Made by a program: the position numbers and the translations under genes. This document shows, in pieces, positions 1 to 8,502 of a stretch of DNA of 64,000 bases. The stretch is from Metabacillus sp. KUDC1714. Its GTDB lineage: Bacteria > Bacillota > Bacilli > Bacillales > Bacillaceae. The notes under the pieces are model-generated. The model saw only the letters and a program-made list of their open reading frames with translations. It searched no databases and was not told where the DNA came from. The number at the start of each line of letters is the position of its first letter. Position 1 is the first letter of the stretch. The DNA lies in contig NZ_CP055263.1 of NCBI RefSeq assembly GCF_014217835.1, positions 4,529,501 to 4,593,500 on the forward strand, given 5' to 3'.

Positions 1-4
1 TAAA

Positions 5-2293
5 ATGAGTATAAAAAGTTCAAATATCGGTTATCCAAGAATTGGTGAGAATCGTGAGTGGAAAAAGATTTTAGAATTATTTTGGTCAAACGAAATATCT
101 GAGGAACAGTTTTATAGCGAAATGGAACAAATTCGCTTATCACATCTTAGAAAACAGAAAGAAAAAGGAATTGATCTTATTCCTATTGGTGATTTTAGTT
201 ATTATGATCAAGTGTTAGATACGGCTGCAATGTTTGGACTTATACCTGAGCGCTTTAAAACCGGTGAAACAAAGATTTCCCTTAAAACCTATTTCGAGAT
301 TGCTAGAGGAAGCAGCGGGAAAATTGCGTCAGAAATGACGAAGTGGTTTAATACAAATTACCATTATATCGTGCCAGAGTTAAAGGACGCAAAGCCTACT
401 TTATTAGAAAATCGTTTACTTAACTTGTATTTGGAAGCTAAGAATAAGTTAGGAATACATGGTAAACCGGTTATCCTTGGTCCAATCACATTACTTTCTT
501 TATCTAAAGGATTTGATGAGCAAGAAAGAGCTGAGTTATTAAATTCACTAATAACCTTATATATAGAAGTATTTAAACAACTAAAAGAAGCTGGAGCAGA
601 ATGGATTCAGATTGATGAACCAATCTTGGTTAAGAATGTAGAGAAAGAGATAATTAATGAGCTTAAAGAAGTATATACTGCTTTCCAAGGTGGAGTTCCA
701 GATGTAAAGTTCATCCTTCAAACCTATTTTGAAAGCATTGAATTTTATGAAGAGATAACTCAACTACCAGTACAAGGTATTGGTCTTGATTTTGTCCACG
801 ATGAAGGTGTGAATTTTGAAAATATAAAAAAATATGGTTTTCCAAATGACAAGGTGCTTTTTGCAGGTGTCGTTGACGGCCGTAATATTTGGAAATCAAG
901 CTTAACTGAAAAAGCTTCTCTATTGAAAGAATTAACTAGCTTCGTTGATGAAAATCAACTTATTGTTCAGCCATCGTGTAGTTTGCTTCATGTTCCAGTA
1001 ACGGTAAAAAGTGAGCAACAATTAGACACGCAAATAAAAGATGCATTAGCATTTGCTGATGAAAAGCTTGAAGAAATTGTCTACCTAACAAAGTTTGCTA
1101 ACGATGAATTAGGTGTTGCTGAACTAGAAATCTATGATCAAGCAGTTCATTCGTTGAAAAATTCTGCACATCGTAATGTTCAAATAGTTCATGACGCGAT
1201 GAAAAATAGGAAAAATGACTCTTCATCACGGATTGATTCAAAAATTCGTAAGGAATTACAAGCAGAACAATTTCAATTACCAATCCTTCCTACTACAACA
1301 ATTGGTAGCTTCCCACAAACAAAGGAAGTACGTAAACAACGATTGAAATGGAGAAAAGGTGAGCTATCTGCTGCGAAATATGAGAAATATATTCAAAGTG
1401 AAATAAAGAAATGGATTGATATTCAAGAAGAGCTTGGATTAGATGTTCTTGTTCATGGTGAGTTTGAGCGTACAGATATGGTTGAGTTTTTTGGAGAAAA
1501 ACTAGAAGGTGTCGCGATAACGAAATTTGGTTGGGTTCAATCGTATGGCTCCCGTTGTGTGAAGCCTCCTGTTATTTTTGGTGATGTTTATGCAATAGAA
1601 AACATGACCGTTAAGGAAACCGTATATGCCCAATCTCTAACAAAAAAACCAGTGAAAGGAATGCTAACTGGACCGGTAACGATCATAAATTGGTCATTTG
1701 TCCGTGATGATATTAGCCGTACTGACGTGTTAAATCATGTAGCCTTAGCGATTCGCGCGGAAGTTAAAGCACTTGAGGCAAGTGGAATTAAGATGATTCA
1801 AGTAGATGAAGCTGCTTTACGTGAAGGGTTACCATTAAAAGAAGAAAAAACAGAAAACTACTTAAACGCAGCAGTTTATGCATTCAAATTAGCTACATCA
1901 TCTGTGGAAGATAATACACAAATTCATACACATATGTGTTACTCGAATTTTGATGATATTATTCATGCAATCGATGAACTTGATGCAGATGTAATCTCAA
2001 TTGAGACATCTAGAAGTCACGGTGAATTAATCGCTTCCTTTGAACAGCATCATTACAATAAAGGAATTGGTTTAGGTGTTTATGATATTCATAGTCCACG
2101 TGTTCCAACAATTGACGAATTATCACAAAATATTAAACGTGCACTTGAAGTGTTGGATTACCATGCTTTTTGGGTCAACCCGGACTGTGGCTTGAAAACA
2201 AGAGGGGAAGCTGAAACGATTGCAGCATTAAAGGTAATGGTTGAAGCGGCTCTCAATTATCGAGAAAAACTTTATACTGTTGAGACTGTTTAA
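5..2293 (+). CDS. metE: Cobalamin-independent methionine synthase MetE
   Basis: This cytosolic enzyme transfers the methyl group of 5-methyltetrahydropteroyltri-glutamate to homocysteine, the last step of methionine synthesis without B12. The 762-residue length is normal for the family. The N-terminal half begins with the typical [15 protein letters not shown] segment. The C-terminal catalytic half carries the zinc ligands H643 and C645 (HTHMC), E667 (SIETS) and C728 (NPDCG), the same spacing as the E. coli ligands. Only four bases precede the ATG, so its ribosome site and any SAM-sensing leader lie outside the window. A hairpin terminator follows at 2344, so it is the last gene of its transcript. 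Confidence 0.97.
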   Translation: MSIKSSNIGYPRIGENREWKKILELFWSNEISEEQFYSEMEQIRLSHLRKQKEKGIDLIPIGDFSYYDQVLDTAAMFGLIPERFKTGETKISLKTYFEIARGSSGKIASEMTKWFNTNYHYIVPELKDAKPTLLENRLLNLYLEAKNKLGIHGKPVILGPITLLSLSKGFDEQERAELLNSLITLYIEVFKQLKEAGAEWIQIDEPILVKNVEKEIINELKEVYTAFQGGVPDVKFILQTYFESIEFYEEITQLPVQGIGLDFVHDEGVNFENIKKYGFPNDKVLFAGVVDGRNIWKSSLTEKASLLKELTSFVDENQLIVQPSCSLLHVPVTVKSEQQLDTQIKDALAFADEKLEEIVYLTKFANDELGVAELEIYDQAVHSLKNSAHRNVQIVHDAMKNRKNDSSSRIDSKIRKELQAEQFQLPILPTTTIGSFPQTKEVRKQRLKWRKGELSAAKYEKYIQSEIKKWIDIQEELGLDVLVHGEFERTDMVEFFGEKLEGVAITKFGWVQSYGSRCVKPPVIFGDVYAIENMTVKETVYAQSLTKKPVKGMLTGPVTIINWSFVRDDISRTDVLNHVALAIRAEVKALEASGIKMIQVDEAALREGLPLKEEKTENYLNAAVYAFKLATSSVEDNTQIHTHMCYSNFDDIIHAIDELDADVISIETSRSHGELIASFEQHHYNKGIGLGVYDIHSPRVPTIDELSQNIKRALEVLDYHAFWVNPDCGLKTRGEAETIAALKVMVEAALNYREKLYTVETV

Positions 2294-2343
2294 ATAAATT
2301 TTTTAGAATGTGATAAAAGGTTCTATTAGATAGAAGAAAGACG

Positions 2344-2382
2344 AAAGGCACTACTACTGTTTTGGTATGTAGTGCTTTTTTG
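2344..2382 (+). terminator. Rho-independent terminator after metE
   Basis: GCACTAC (2348-2354) pairs with GTAGTGC (2369-2375) and is followed by a run of T. It closes the metE transcript. Confidence 0.8.
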
Positions 2383-2497
2383 TCTAGAAAAACAATACTC
2401 AGTATTATGTAACAAATGTATTAAATATCTGTGCTTATTAGTTTTGTCTTGTATTAATGCTTTATTATGATTTAAGCTTACAGTAACAGTTTCACTG

Positions 2498-2542
2498 AGA
2501 AATCTATGTAATCCATGAAAATAATGGCTTACATAGATTTCT
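2498..2542. repeat. Long perfect inverted repeat before the aldehyde dehydrogenase gene
   Basis: AGAAATCTATGTAA (2498-2511) and TTACATAGATTTCT (2529-2542) are perfect complements. CCAT and ATGG extend the stem inside the loop. No T run follows, so it is not a standard terminator. It sits about 100 bases before the gene at 2640 and could be an operator, an mRNA 5' structure or a relic of a mobile element. Confidence 0.7.
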
Positions 2543-2639
2543 ATGAACTATGAAGTTATTTTTCTATGATCATCCAGATAAAATTCAGAAAAGATTAATA
2601 AGCATTACTTATAAGGACAAAAGCTAAAGGAGGTACATA

Positions 2640-4058
2640 ATGGAACATTATCAAATGTATATTAACGGAGAGTGGCTAGGGGAACATTTACCAACGATCG
2701 AGGTTATGAATCCGGCTACAAACGCTTGTTTTGCGACTGTTCCAAATGGAGGAAGAGTGGAAGCTGCGCAGGCTGTTGATGCGGCAAGTAATGCCTATAT
2801 TAGTTGGTCAGATTATTCTGCCTATGAACGTGCAGACTTAATTCACCAATGGCATGATTTAATCAAAGAACAATTAATAGATTTAGCGAAAACAATGACG
2901 ATGGAGCAAGGAAAGCCATTAAAAGAAGCGATTGGTGAAGTTAACTATGCAAATGGATTTTTATCATGGTATGCAGAAGAAGCAAAGCGGATATATGGCG
3001 AAACAATCCCTGCTACTCAACGAAATAAACGTCTTTTTGTGCAAAAGCAACCAGTTGGAGTAGTCGCAGTTATCACCCCATGGAATTTTCCTGCTGCAAT
3101 GATTACAAGGAAGGTAGCCCCTGCACTAGCAGCTGGATGTACAGTTGTGATTAAACCTGCTGAACAAACGCCGATTACAGCATTAAAATTAGCAAAGTTA
3201 GCAGAAGAGGCAGGAATTCCTAAGGGTGTAATTAATGTTGTCACAGGGAGTGCTAAGGAAATTGGTGAGGTCTGGCTCCAGGATGACAGAGTACGAAAAT
3301 TAACGTTTACCGGATCAACAGAAGTTGGAAAGCTCTTGATGCTGCAATCAGCACAAACTGTTAAAAAGCTATCATTAGAATTAGGTGGGCATGCACCTGT
3401 AATAATATTAGAGGATGCAAATATAGATAAAGCAGTTGATGGCGTGATCGCAGCAAAATATCGAAATGCAGGACAAACTTGTATTTGCGCAAATCGCATT
3501 TATGTACACGAATCAATTTACCAAGCTTTTATTGAAAAACTAATTCCAAAAGTAAAAGAATTAGCAATAGGAAATGGACTTGATGAAGGGATCGATATTG
3601 GACCACTTATTGATCAAGCGGCGGTTGAAAAAGTAATTCTACACATCGAGGATGCAGTATCAAATGGGGCCAAAGTCGAACTTGGTGGTACAAGAAAAGC
3701 AGGTTTATTTATAGAACCTACAATTCTTTCCAATATAAATGATCATATGTTGTGTATGAAAGATGAAACATTTGGACCAGTTGCTCCTATTACCACATTC
3801 AAAACAGAAGAAGAAGTGATCAAACGAGCGAACAACTCTATCTTTGGTTTGGCAGCATATGTGTTTACAGAAAATATCTCTAGGGGAATAAAAGTAACAG
3901 AAGCCCTTGAATATGGAATAATCGGCTTAAACGATGGACTTCCTTCAACACCTCAAGCTCCATTTGGGGGCTTCAAGCAAAGTGGAATAGGTCGTGAGGG
4001 TGGCCATCATGGCATTGAAGAATACTTAGAAATAAAATATATTTCACTTGGATTATAG
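2640..4058 (+). CDS. gabD: NAD(P)-dependent aldehyde dehydrogenase, succinate-semialdehyde dehydrogenase type
   Basis: A 472-residue ALDH-superfamily enzyme that oxidises an aldehyde to the acid in the cytosol. Visible active-site residues are N149 (TPWNF), E247 (LELGG) and nucleophile C281 (GQTCIC). The PWNFP/KPAEQTP cofactor region and the C-terminal PFGGFKQSGIGREGG motif are intact. Length and the GQTCICANR motif fit the GabD (succinate semialdehyde) subgroup best, but related enzymes act on glycolaldehyde or other semialdehydes, so the substrate is inferred. The start has a strong site, AAAGGAGG, seven bases upstream. It appears monocistronic, with a terminator directly downstream and a long inverted repeat upstream. 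Confidence 0.85.
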   Translation: MEHYQMYINGEWLGEHLPTIEVMNPATNACFATVPNGGRVEAAQAVDAASNAYISWSDYSAYERADLIHQWHDLIKEQLIDLAKTMTMEQGKPLKEAIGEVNYANGFLSWYAEEAKRIYGETIPATQRNKRLFVQKQPVGVVAVITPWNFPAAMITRKVAPALAAGCTVVIKPAEQTPITALKLAKLAEEAGIPKGVINVVTGSAKEIGEVWLQDDRVRKLTFTGSTEVGKLLMLQSAQTVKKLSLELGGHAPVIILEDANIDKAVDGVIAAKYRNAGQTCICANRIYVHESIYQAFIEKLIPKVKELAIGNGLDEGIDIGPLIDQAAVEKVILHIEDAVSNGAKVELGGTRKAGLFIEPTILSNINDHMLCMKDETFGPVAPITTFKTEEEVIKRANNSIFGLAAYVFTENISRGIKVTEALEYGIIGLNDGLPSTPQAPFGGFKQSGIGREGGHHGIEEYLEIKYISLGL

Positions 4059-4066
4059 TATCTATG

Positions 4067-4098
4067 AGAGCTTAGCTAAAATTAGCTAAGCTTTTTTT
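4067..4098 (+). terminator. Rho-independent terminator
   Basis: AGCTTAGCTAA (4069-4079) pairs with TTAGCTAAGCT (4082-4092) and a T run follows. It ends the aldehyde dehydrogenase transcript. Confidence 0.85.
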
Positions 4099-4104
4099 AA
4101 TGTC

Positions 4105-4240
4105 TGGAAATTATAAAATTCTAGTACTGTGGCTAAGCCATAGGCATCCGGCTCCAGCGCCTAGACCCTCTAGGGTCCTTCTATTCATGAGCGTCTTATT
4201 TGCCCGAGGCTGTTCAAGGCGCTTGCGCTATTGTTCGTTA
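4105..4240. repeat. Dispersed repeat, family 1, copy A
   Basis: It starts with GGAAATTATAAAATTCTAG, continues with CCGGCTCCAGCGCCTAG and ends with CAAGGCGCTTGCGCT and TTGTTC. Copies B (6321) and C (11858) share these blocks in the same order. The AGCGCC and GGCGCTTG ends are partly complementary, so the transcript could fold. Such 100-170 base palindromic repeats are common between Bacillus genes. This copy lacks the inner hairpin of copy B. Confidence 0.8.
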
Positions 4241-4282
4241 TTCATGTAAATAATTCAGGATTTGTGAGTAGTGTGATAATAG

Positions 4283-4480
4283 TGAAAAATTGGTTCAAAC
4301 CAAGTTAGAAAGAGCTACGAAATAGTGGGGTGATTCAATAAACGAGGAAATTGATTCAAAAAGTCAGAGTAGTGGTTAAATAAATGAGATGAGGGATTCA
4401 ATAAAATGAAAAAGTGGTTCAAACCAAGTTAGAAAAGAGCTCGAATAGTTGGTTGGTTCAAAAAAAGTGTCGTGGTTAAA
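4283..4480. repeat. Array of TGRTTMAA units with 21-bp period
   Basis: TGATTCAA-like words begin at 4331, 4352, 4373, 4394 and 4415, exactly 21 bases apart. Further copies lie at 4291, 4454 and 4473. Two larger blocks, TGGTTCAAACCAAGTTAGAA followed by GAGCT, flank the array as near-identical direct repeats at about 4290 and 4414. The stretch holds no gene. Its function is unknown. Confidence 0.75.
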
Positions 4481-4664
4481 ACTCGTCCACATTGATTGTT
4501 CTTACTAACAAAAAACAATTTTAATAGTAATAGATTCATAATCAATAACATAGTAATAAAAGTGTCGTGATATTAACAGTGATAAAGAGAACCCAATACT
4601 ATGACACTCACACACACAAACTAACTATTTTTAGAGTTATTAAATAATAATTTTAAATATTAAA

Positions 4665-4679
4665 TTATAATTATTATAA
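4665..4679. promoter_or_regulatory. PerR box upstream of katA
   Basis: TTATAATTATTATAA matches the PerR/Fur-family 7-1-7 consensus TTATAATNATTATAA at every position. It lies just upstream of the presumed -35 of the catalase gene. PerR represses katA in Bacillus until peroxide oxidises it, so peroxide induction is expected. Confidence 0.85.
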
Positions 4680-4686
4680 AAAAGTA

Positions 4687-4717
4687 TTGATTTTTAACTG
4701 AGAGATGTTATTATAAT
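4687..4717 (+). promoter_or_regulatory. Probable katA promoter
   Basis: TTGATT (4687-4692) and TATAAT (4712-4717) are separated by 19 bases. The -10 is perfect but the spacer is long. The PerR box lies just upstream. Confidence 0.5.
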
Positions 4718-4751
4718 ATCATGTTCAAATAATTGATGAGGTGATTCTTAA

Positions 4752-6206
4752 ATGACTAATAACAGACTTACTACAAGCTGGGGTGCTCCAGTAGGGGACA
4801 ACCAGAATTCAATCACAGCAGGAGATCGCGGACCAACATTATTACAAGATGTACACCTTTTAGAAAAGCTTGCACATTTTAATAGAGAACGAGTTCCAGA
4901 GCGTGTTGTACATGCAAAAGGTGCAGGTGCTCACGGTTACTTTGAAGTAACAAATGATGTGTCAAAATATACGAAAGCTAACTTTTTATCTGAAGTAGGG
5001 AAACGTACACCTTTATTTATTCGTTTTTCTACGGTTGCTGGTGAACTTGGATCAGCTGATACAGTTCGTGATCCACGCGGATTTGCAGTTAAATTTTATA
5101 CAGAAGAAGGTAACTACGATATCGTTGGGAATAATACACCGGTATTCTTTATCCGTGATGCAATCAAATTCCCTGATTTCATCCATACACAAAAAAGAGA
5201 TCCACAAACACACTTGAAAAATCCTAATGCAATATGGGATTTCTGGTCATTGTCACCAGAAGCTCTACACCAAGTAACAATCCTTATGTCTGATCGTGGC
5301 ATACCAGCAACATTACGCCACATGCATGGTTTTGGTAGCCATACATTCAAATGGACAAATGCAGAAGGTGATGGAGTTTGGATCAAATATCATTTTAAAA
5401 CAGAGCAAGGTGTTAAAAACATCAGCCCTGAAGTTGCGGCTAAAATAGCAGGTGAAAATCCTGATTATCATACAGAAGATTTATTCAATGCGATTGAAAA
5501 AGGTGATTTTCCAGCTTGGAAATTATATGTACAAATCATGCCTTTAGAAGACGCAGATACTTACCGTTTTGATCCATTTGATGTAACAAAGGTTTGGTCA
5601 CAAAAAGACTATCCACTAATCGAGGTTGGTCGTATGGTATTAGACAGAAATCCTGAAAACTACTTTGCTGAGGTAGAACAAGCAACATTCTCACCTGGTA
5701 CACTTGTTCCTGGAGTAGATGTATCACCTGATAAAATGCTACAAGGTCGTTTGTTCGCATACCATGATGCACACCGTTACCGTGTTGGCGCTAACCATCA
5801 AGCACTACCGATTAACCGTGCAAGAAATGAAGTGAAAAACTATCAGCGTGATGGGCAAATGCGCTTTGATGATAATGGTGGTAAGTCTGTATACTATGAG
5901 CCAAACAGCTTTGGTGGTCCATCTGAAACACCTGAGCATAAGCAAGCAGCATTCCCTGTTTCAGGTGTAGCAGATAGTGTTGGATATGATCATAATGATC
6001 ACTATACACAAGCAGGTGACCTTTATCGCTTAATGAATGAAGAACAACGTGCACATCTAGTTTCTAACATTGTTGGAGCTATGAAACCCGTTGAAAGAGA
6101 CGATATTAAGTTACGTCAAATTCAGCACTTCTATAAAGCAGATCCTGAATATGGAACTCGTATCGCTGAAGGTTTAGGGTTAGCAGTTCCAGAATCAGTG
6201 AAATAA
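4752..6206 (+). CDS. katA: Monofunctional haem catalase KatA
   Basis: It converts hydrogen peroxide to water and oxygen in the cytosol. The 484-residue length is that of small-subunit clade 3 catalases. The distal haem residues H54 (RVVHAKG) and N127 (VGNNTPVFF) and the proximal haem ligand Y337 ([11 protein letters not shown]) are all present. Ribosome site GAGGTGA precedes the ATG. The promoter region carries a perfect PerR box, which indicates induction by peroxide and probably by iron or manganese status. It is monocistronic, with a terminator at 6286. The 690-base gap upstream contains repeats rather than genes. Confidence 0.97.
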   Translation: MTNNRLTTSWGAPVGDNQNSITAGDRGPTLLQDVHLLEKLAHFNRERVPERVVHAKGAGAHGYFEVTNDVSKYTKANFLSEVGKRTPLFIRFSTVAGELGSADTVRDPRGFAVKFYTEEGNYDIVGNNTPVFFIRDAIKFPDFIHTQKRDPQTHLKNPNAIWDFWSLSPEALHQVTILMSDRGIPATLRHMHGFGSHTFKWTNAEGDGVWIKYHFKTEQGVKNISPEVAAKIAGENPDYHTEDLFNAIEKGDFPAWKLYVQIMPLEDADTYRFDPFDVTKVWSQKDYPLIEVGRMVLDRNPENYFAEVEQATFSPGTLVPGVDVSPDKMLQGRLFAYHDAHRYRVGANHQALPINRARNEVKNYQRDGQMRFDDNGGKSVYYEPNSFGGPSETPEHKQAAFPVSGVADSVGYDHNDHYTQAGDLYRLMNEEQRAHLVSNIVGAMKPVERDDIKLRQIQHFYKADPEYGTRIAEGLGLAVPESVK

Positions 6207-6285
6207 TCGCTTAGCTGATAGATTCATAAATTTCGTTTTTAAAAAATAAACACATTCTCAATAGATTCTTAATTATTCTCATTTA

Positions 6286-6314
6286 GAGCACCCGTTTCTC
6301 GGGTGCTTTATTTT
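6286..6314 (+). terminator. Rho-independent terminator after katA
   Basis: AGCACCCG (6287-6294) pairs with CGGGTGCT (6300-6307), followed by a T-rich tail. Confidence 0.85.
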
Positions 6315-6320
6315 CGTTAA

Positions 6321-6489
6321 GGAAATTATAAAATTCTTGAACTGTGGATAAGCGCACGACATCCAGCTCCAGCGCCTAGCCACTCGAGGTCATAAGCTAA
6401 TTTAGAATTGAAGGCAAAAAACGCCTTCTATTCTAAATCATCTTATGCTTGTCGGGGCTGATCAAGGCGCTTGCGCTTTTGTTCCTTAT
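6321..6489. repeat. Dispersed repeat, family 1, copy B
   Basis: This is the longest copy. It shares GGAAATTATAAAATTCT, CCAGCTCCAGCGCCTAG and CAAGGCGCTTGCGCTTTTGTTC with copy A. Its middle holds a strong extra hairpin: AATTTAGAATTGAAGGC pairs with GCCTTCTATTCTAAAT (about 6398-6438). It overlaps an in-frame upstream extension of the next gene, which is why that extension is not accepted as coding. Confidence 0.85.
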
Positions 6490-6555
6490 AGGTTTGATTG
6501 GATAGTTTTCAAAAAGTATAATGGAATGAGAAAATATGTTTATTTGGAGGTTCAG

Positions 6556-7026
6556 ATGGAAAAGCTCTTTGTTGATGAATCAATAGTAATCAATGCATCA
6601 AGTGCAAAAGTTTGGGAGGCGCTTACAAACCGTATTTATTCAGATAAGTGGGCAACTGAGTTCTCAAGTGGAGGCCCGCAATTTTCCATAGAATCAGACT
6701 GGAACCTTGGTAGTCCAGTTCTTTGGAAAGGTCAAGACGGAACAGTCATTGTTGAAGGCAATGTCACGGCTCTTAAACCACATAAAATTTTGCGCTTTAC
6801 TGTATTTGATGTTCGTAGTTCAGAAAGACCTGCTGTTACTGAGGAAGACGGTATTACCTTCAAACTGTCTGAGCAAGATGGAAAGACGACACTCCATATC
6901 TTACAGGGGGATTTTTCTGTAATGAATGATGGAGAGAAATACCGTGATTTAAGCACTGAGATTTGGGAAAAAGTACTTCCTAAAGTTAAGAGCATGGCAG
7001 AACAAATAAATAATAGTATTACATGA
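6556..7026 (+). CDS. SRPBCC (AHSA1/START-fold) ligand-binding protein
   Basis: A 156-residue protein that starts with an alternating pattern typical of the AHSA1 branch of the SRPBCC fold: VDESIVINASSAKVWEALTN, then TALKPHKILRF and a C-terminal helix (WEKVLPKVKSMAEQ). Such proteins hold a hydrophobic ligand in a deep pocket. No catalytic residues or partner indicate the substrate, so the function is unknown. The start at 6556 is preferred because GGAGG lies seven bases upstream and because the longer frame from 6445 runs through a dispersed repeat. It is monocistronic with a terminator three bases after the stop. Confidence 0.8.
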   Translation: MEKLFVDESIVINASSAKVWEALTNRIYSDKWATEFSSGGPQFSIESDWNLGSPVLWKGQDGTVIVEGNVTALKPHKILRFTVFDVRSSERPAVTEEDGITFKLSEQDGKTTLHILQGDFSVMNDGEKYRDLSTEIWEKVLPKVKSMAEQINNSIT

Positions 7027-7028
7027 GA

Positions 7029-7058
7029 AAACGAGGCATTATGATAGCCTCGTTTTTG
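7029..7058. terminator. Bidirectional terminator
   Basis: ACGAGGC (7031-7037) pairs with GCCTCGT (7047-7053), with T on the right and A on the left. It separates two convergent genes. Confidence 0.8.
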
Positions 7059-7069
7059 TTAGAGTCAAT

Positions 7070-7582
7070 TCAAAGTGTTACAACATTTGCAAATGCTTCA
7101 CTATGCTCTCGACGTTCTTTTCGTACATTTATCCGTTGGCCTGCAGTATTATTAAGCATAACTTCTTCATCAGATTCAGGAATCACTTTTGGAACTTGGA
7201 CAGGTTTCCCTTGATCATCTAAAGCTACAAATGTTAAAAAGGAAGTCGCAGCAAGCTTCCGTTCACCTGTTCTTAAATCCTCAGCTATCACTTTCACAAA
7301 TACCTCCATAGAGGAGCGTCCTACAGATGAAACATATGATTTTAAACTAACGGAATCGCTCTGACGTATAGGGACTAAAAAATCAACAGAATCTGTTGAC
7401 GCTGTTACAACCTCACATCGAGAATGCTTCGCTGCAGAGATCGATGCTACATCATCAATATAACTCATTAATTTTCCACCAAATAATGTATTGTGGTTAT
7501 TTGTATCCAATGGGAAAACTCTGCTCGTTTTAATGACAAGTGATTCACTGCATTTTTTTTCGGCTCTTCCTACCATTAACAT
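7070..7582 (-). CDS. ykhA: Hotdog-fold acyl-CoA thioesterase, YkhA type
   Basis: It hydrolyses acyl-CoA to free acid and CoA in the cytosol. The 170-residue chain has the family motif N-N-H-N-T-L-F-G-G-K-L-M near residue 30 and an SVDFLVPI strand, both typical of the BFIT/YkhA (cytosolic acyl-CoA hydrolase) group. An acidic residue in YIDDVA matches the usual catalytic position. The C-terminal tail (VRKERREHSEAF) is charged. It is a single gene facing the SRPBCC gene and sharing its terminator. The exact start among nearby ATG codons is uncertain by a few residues. The substrate chain length cannot be read from sequence. Confidence 0.88.
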   Translation of the reverse strand: MLMVGRAEKKCSESLVIKTSRVFPLDTNNHNTLFGGKLMSYIDDVASISAAKHSRCEVVTASTDSVDFLVPIRQSDSVSLKSYVSSVGRSSMEVFVKVIAEDLRTGERKLAATSFLTFVALDDQGKPVQVPKVIPESDEEVMLNNTAGQRINVRKERREHSEAFANVVTL

Positions 7583-7885
7583 TCTCTCCTGACTTTCTGA
7601 AATGATATCCTTGTTTACATTATTCTTTTTTCAATCAACAGCGTCAATTTATTTGTATTAAATCATAACAACATTTTATGATATTGTTTACGAAAACTGG
7701 AAAATATACTCATTCTTTATTCCTTTAAGCGTATTTTACCTTTTCAATAAGAAAAAAGCATTTTTACAAAAAGTGATGTTAAATATCGCTAACCATATTA
7801 TAATGAACATAATCGCACAAATTAAAACTAATTTGAACGAATGTTTTAAAGAATCAGTAAGTAATTTATCTAGGAGGAGATTTGT

Positions 7886-8257
7886 TTGAATAAAAAAAAG
7901 GGTGAAACACATTGGATCATTCCAGATGGATATATTCCACCACTAAGTTCTGGGGAACTTACAAGTCATGAATCTATTTGTATACTAAATTGCAATGAAA
8001 ACGAGGCGAATATATTTATTTCAATATACTTTGAGGATCGTAACCCAATTGAAAGAATACCAGTAATCGTACAAGGTAAAAGAAGTAATCATCTTCGCAC
8101 CTCAACTTTAGAGCTTGATGGAGAAACGATACCATTTGGTGTTCCATATTCAATTGAAGTTGAAAGTGATCTTCCAATTATTGTTCAATATAGCCGATTA
8201 GACTCTACTCAACCAGGACTAGCGCTTATGTCGACAATGGGATATCCACTAAAATAA
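7886..8257 (+). CDS. ASRT-superfamily small-molecule-binding protein (sensory rhodopsin transducer family)
   Basis: The 123-residue chain matches the Anabaena sensory rhodopsin transducer family (ASRT, TM1070-like): HWIIPDGYIPP near the start, SGELTSHESICILN, then IYFEDRNPI and VQYSRLDSTQPGLALMST-GYP at the end. Members form beta-sandwich oligomers and are thought to bind small ligands, probably carbohydrates; most occur without any rhodopsin, as here. It begins with TTG, six bases after AGGAGGAG. It stands directly before the yesMN regulators and the rhamnogalacturonan genes, which suggests a role in sensing or storing a sugar signal. That role is inference; the family assignment is firm. 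Confidence 0.85.
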   Translation: MNKKKGETHWIIPDGYIPPLSSGELTSHESICILNCNENEANIFISIYFEDRNPIERIPVIVQGKRSNHLRTSTLELDGETIPFGVPYSIEVESDLPIIVQYSRLDSTQPGLALMSTMGYPLK

Positions 8258-8304
8258 TTACTAAAAGTATTTAATAATGGAAAGAATAAATTGGTTAGTT
8301 AAAA

Positions 8305-8318
8305 TGAAAACGTTTGCG
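8305..8318. promoter_or_regulatory. Possible cre site upstream of yesM
   Basis: TGAAAACGTTTGCG resembles the CcpA consensus TGWNANCGNTNWCA, with two mismatches near the end. It lies about 185 bases before the chosen yesM start. Weaker than the other cre sites in this window. Confidence 0.4.
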
Positions 8319-8502
8319 AATCACTACAAATTGATTCATAATACAAGACATAATATATAAGCAATGTTTAGTAGATAGTTTGGGAGTGGTGAAGGATTTT
8401 ACAATACCTGTTACTACTCCTTTTCACTATATTCATATTTTTATCTTTACTATGATTTCTCGTTTTTGGGTATTAGGTAAATTAAAGGGGTTCAAAAGGG
8501 CT

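Noticed and set aside
3017..3499. 160-residue frame antisense to the aldehyde dehydrogenase
   Set aside because: It mirrors the codon pattern of the real gene, has no ribosome site and resembles no known protein.
4283..4480. CRISPR array interpretation of the 21-bp periodic repeats
   Set aside because: Units are too short and too close for repeat-spacer architecture, and no cas genes are present.
5114..6054. Several antisense frames inside katA
   Set aside because: Shadows of the catalase codons; no ribosome sites and odd His/Gln-rich composition.
6445..6555. Upstream extension of the SRPBCC gene
   Set aside because: It runs into repeat copy B; the ATG at 6556 has a strong ribosome site and gives a normal family length.
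8380..8502. Longer N-terminus for YesM
   Set aside because: It adds about 40 residues before a normal-sized kinase and has no good ribosome site near 8380.
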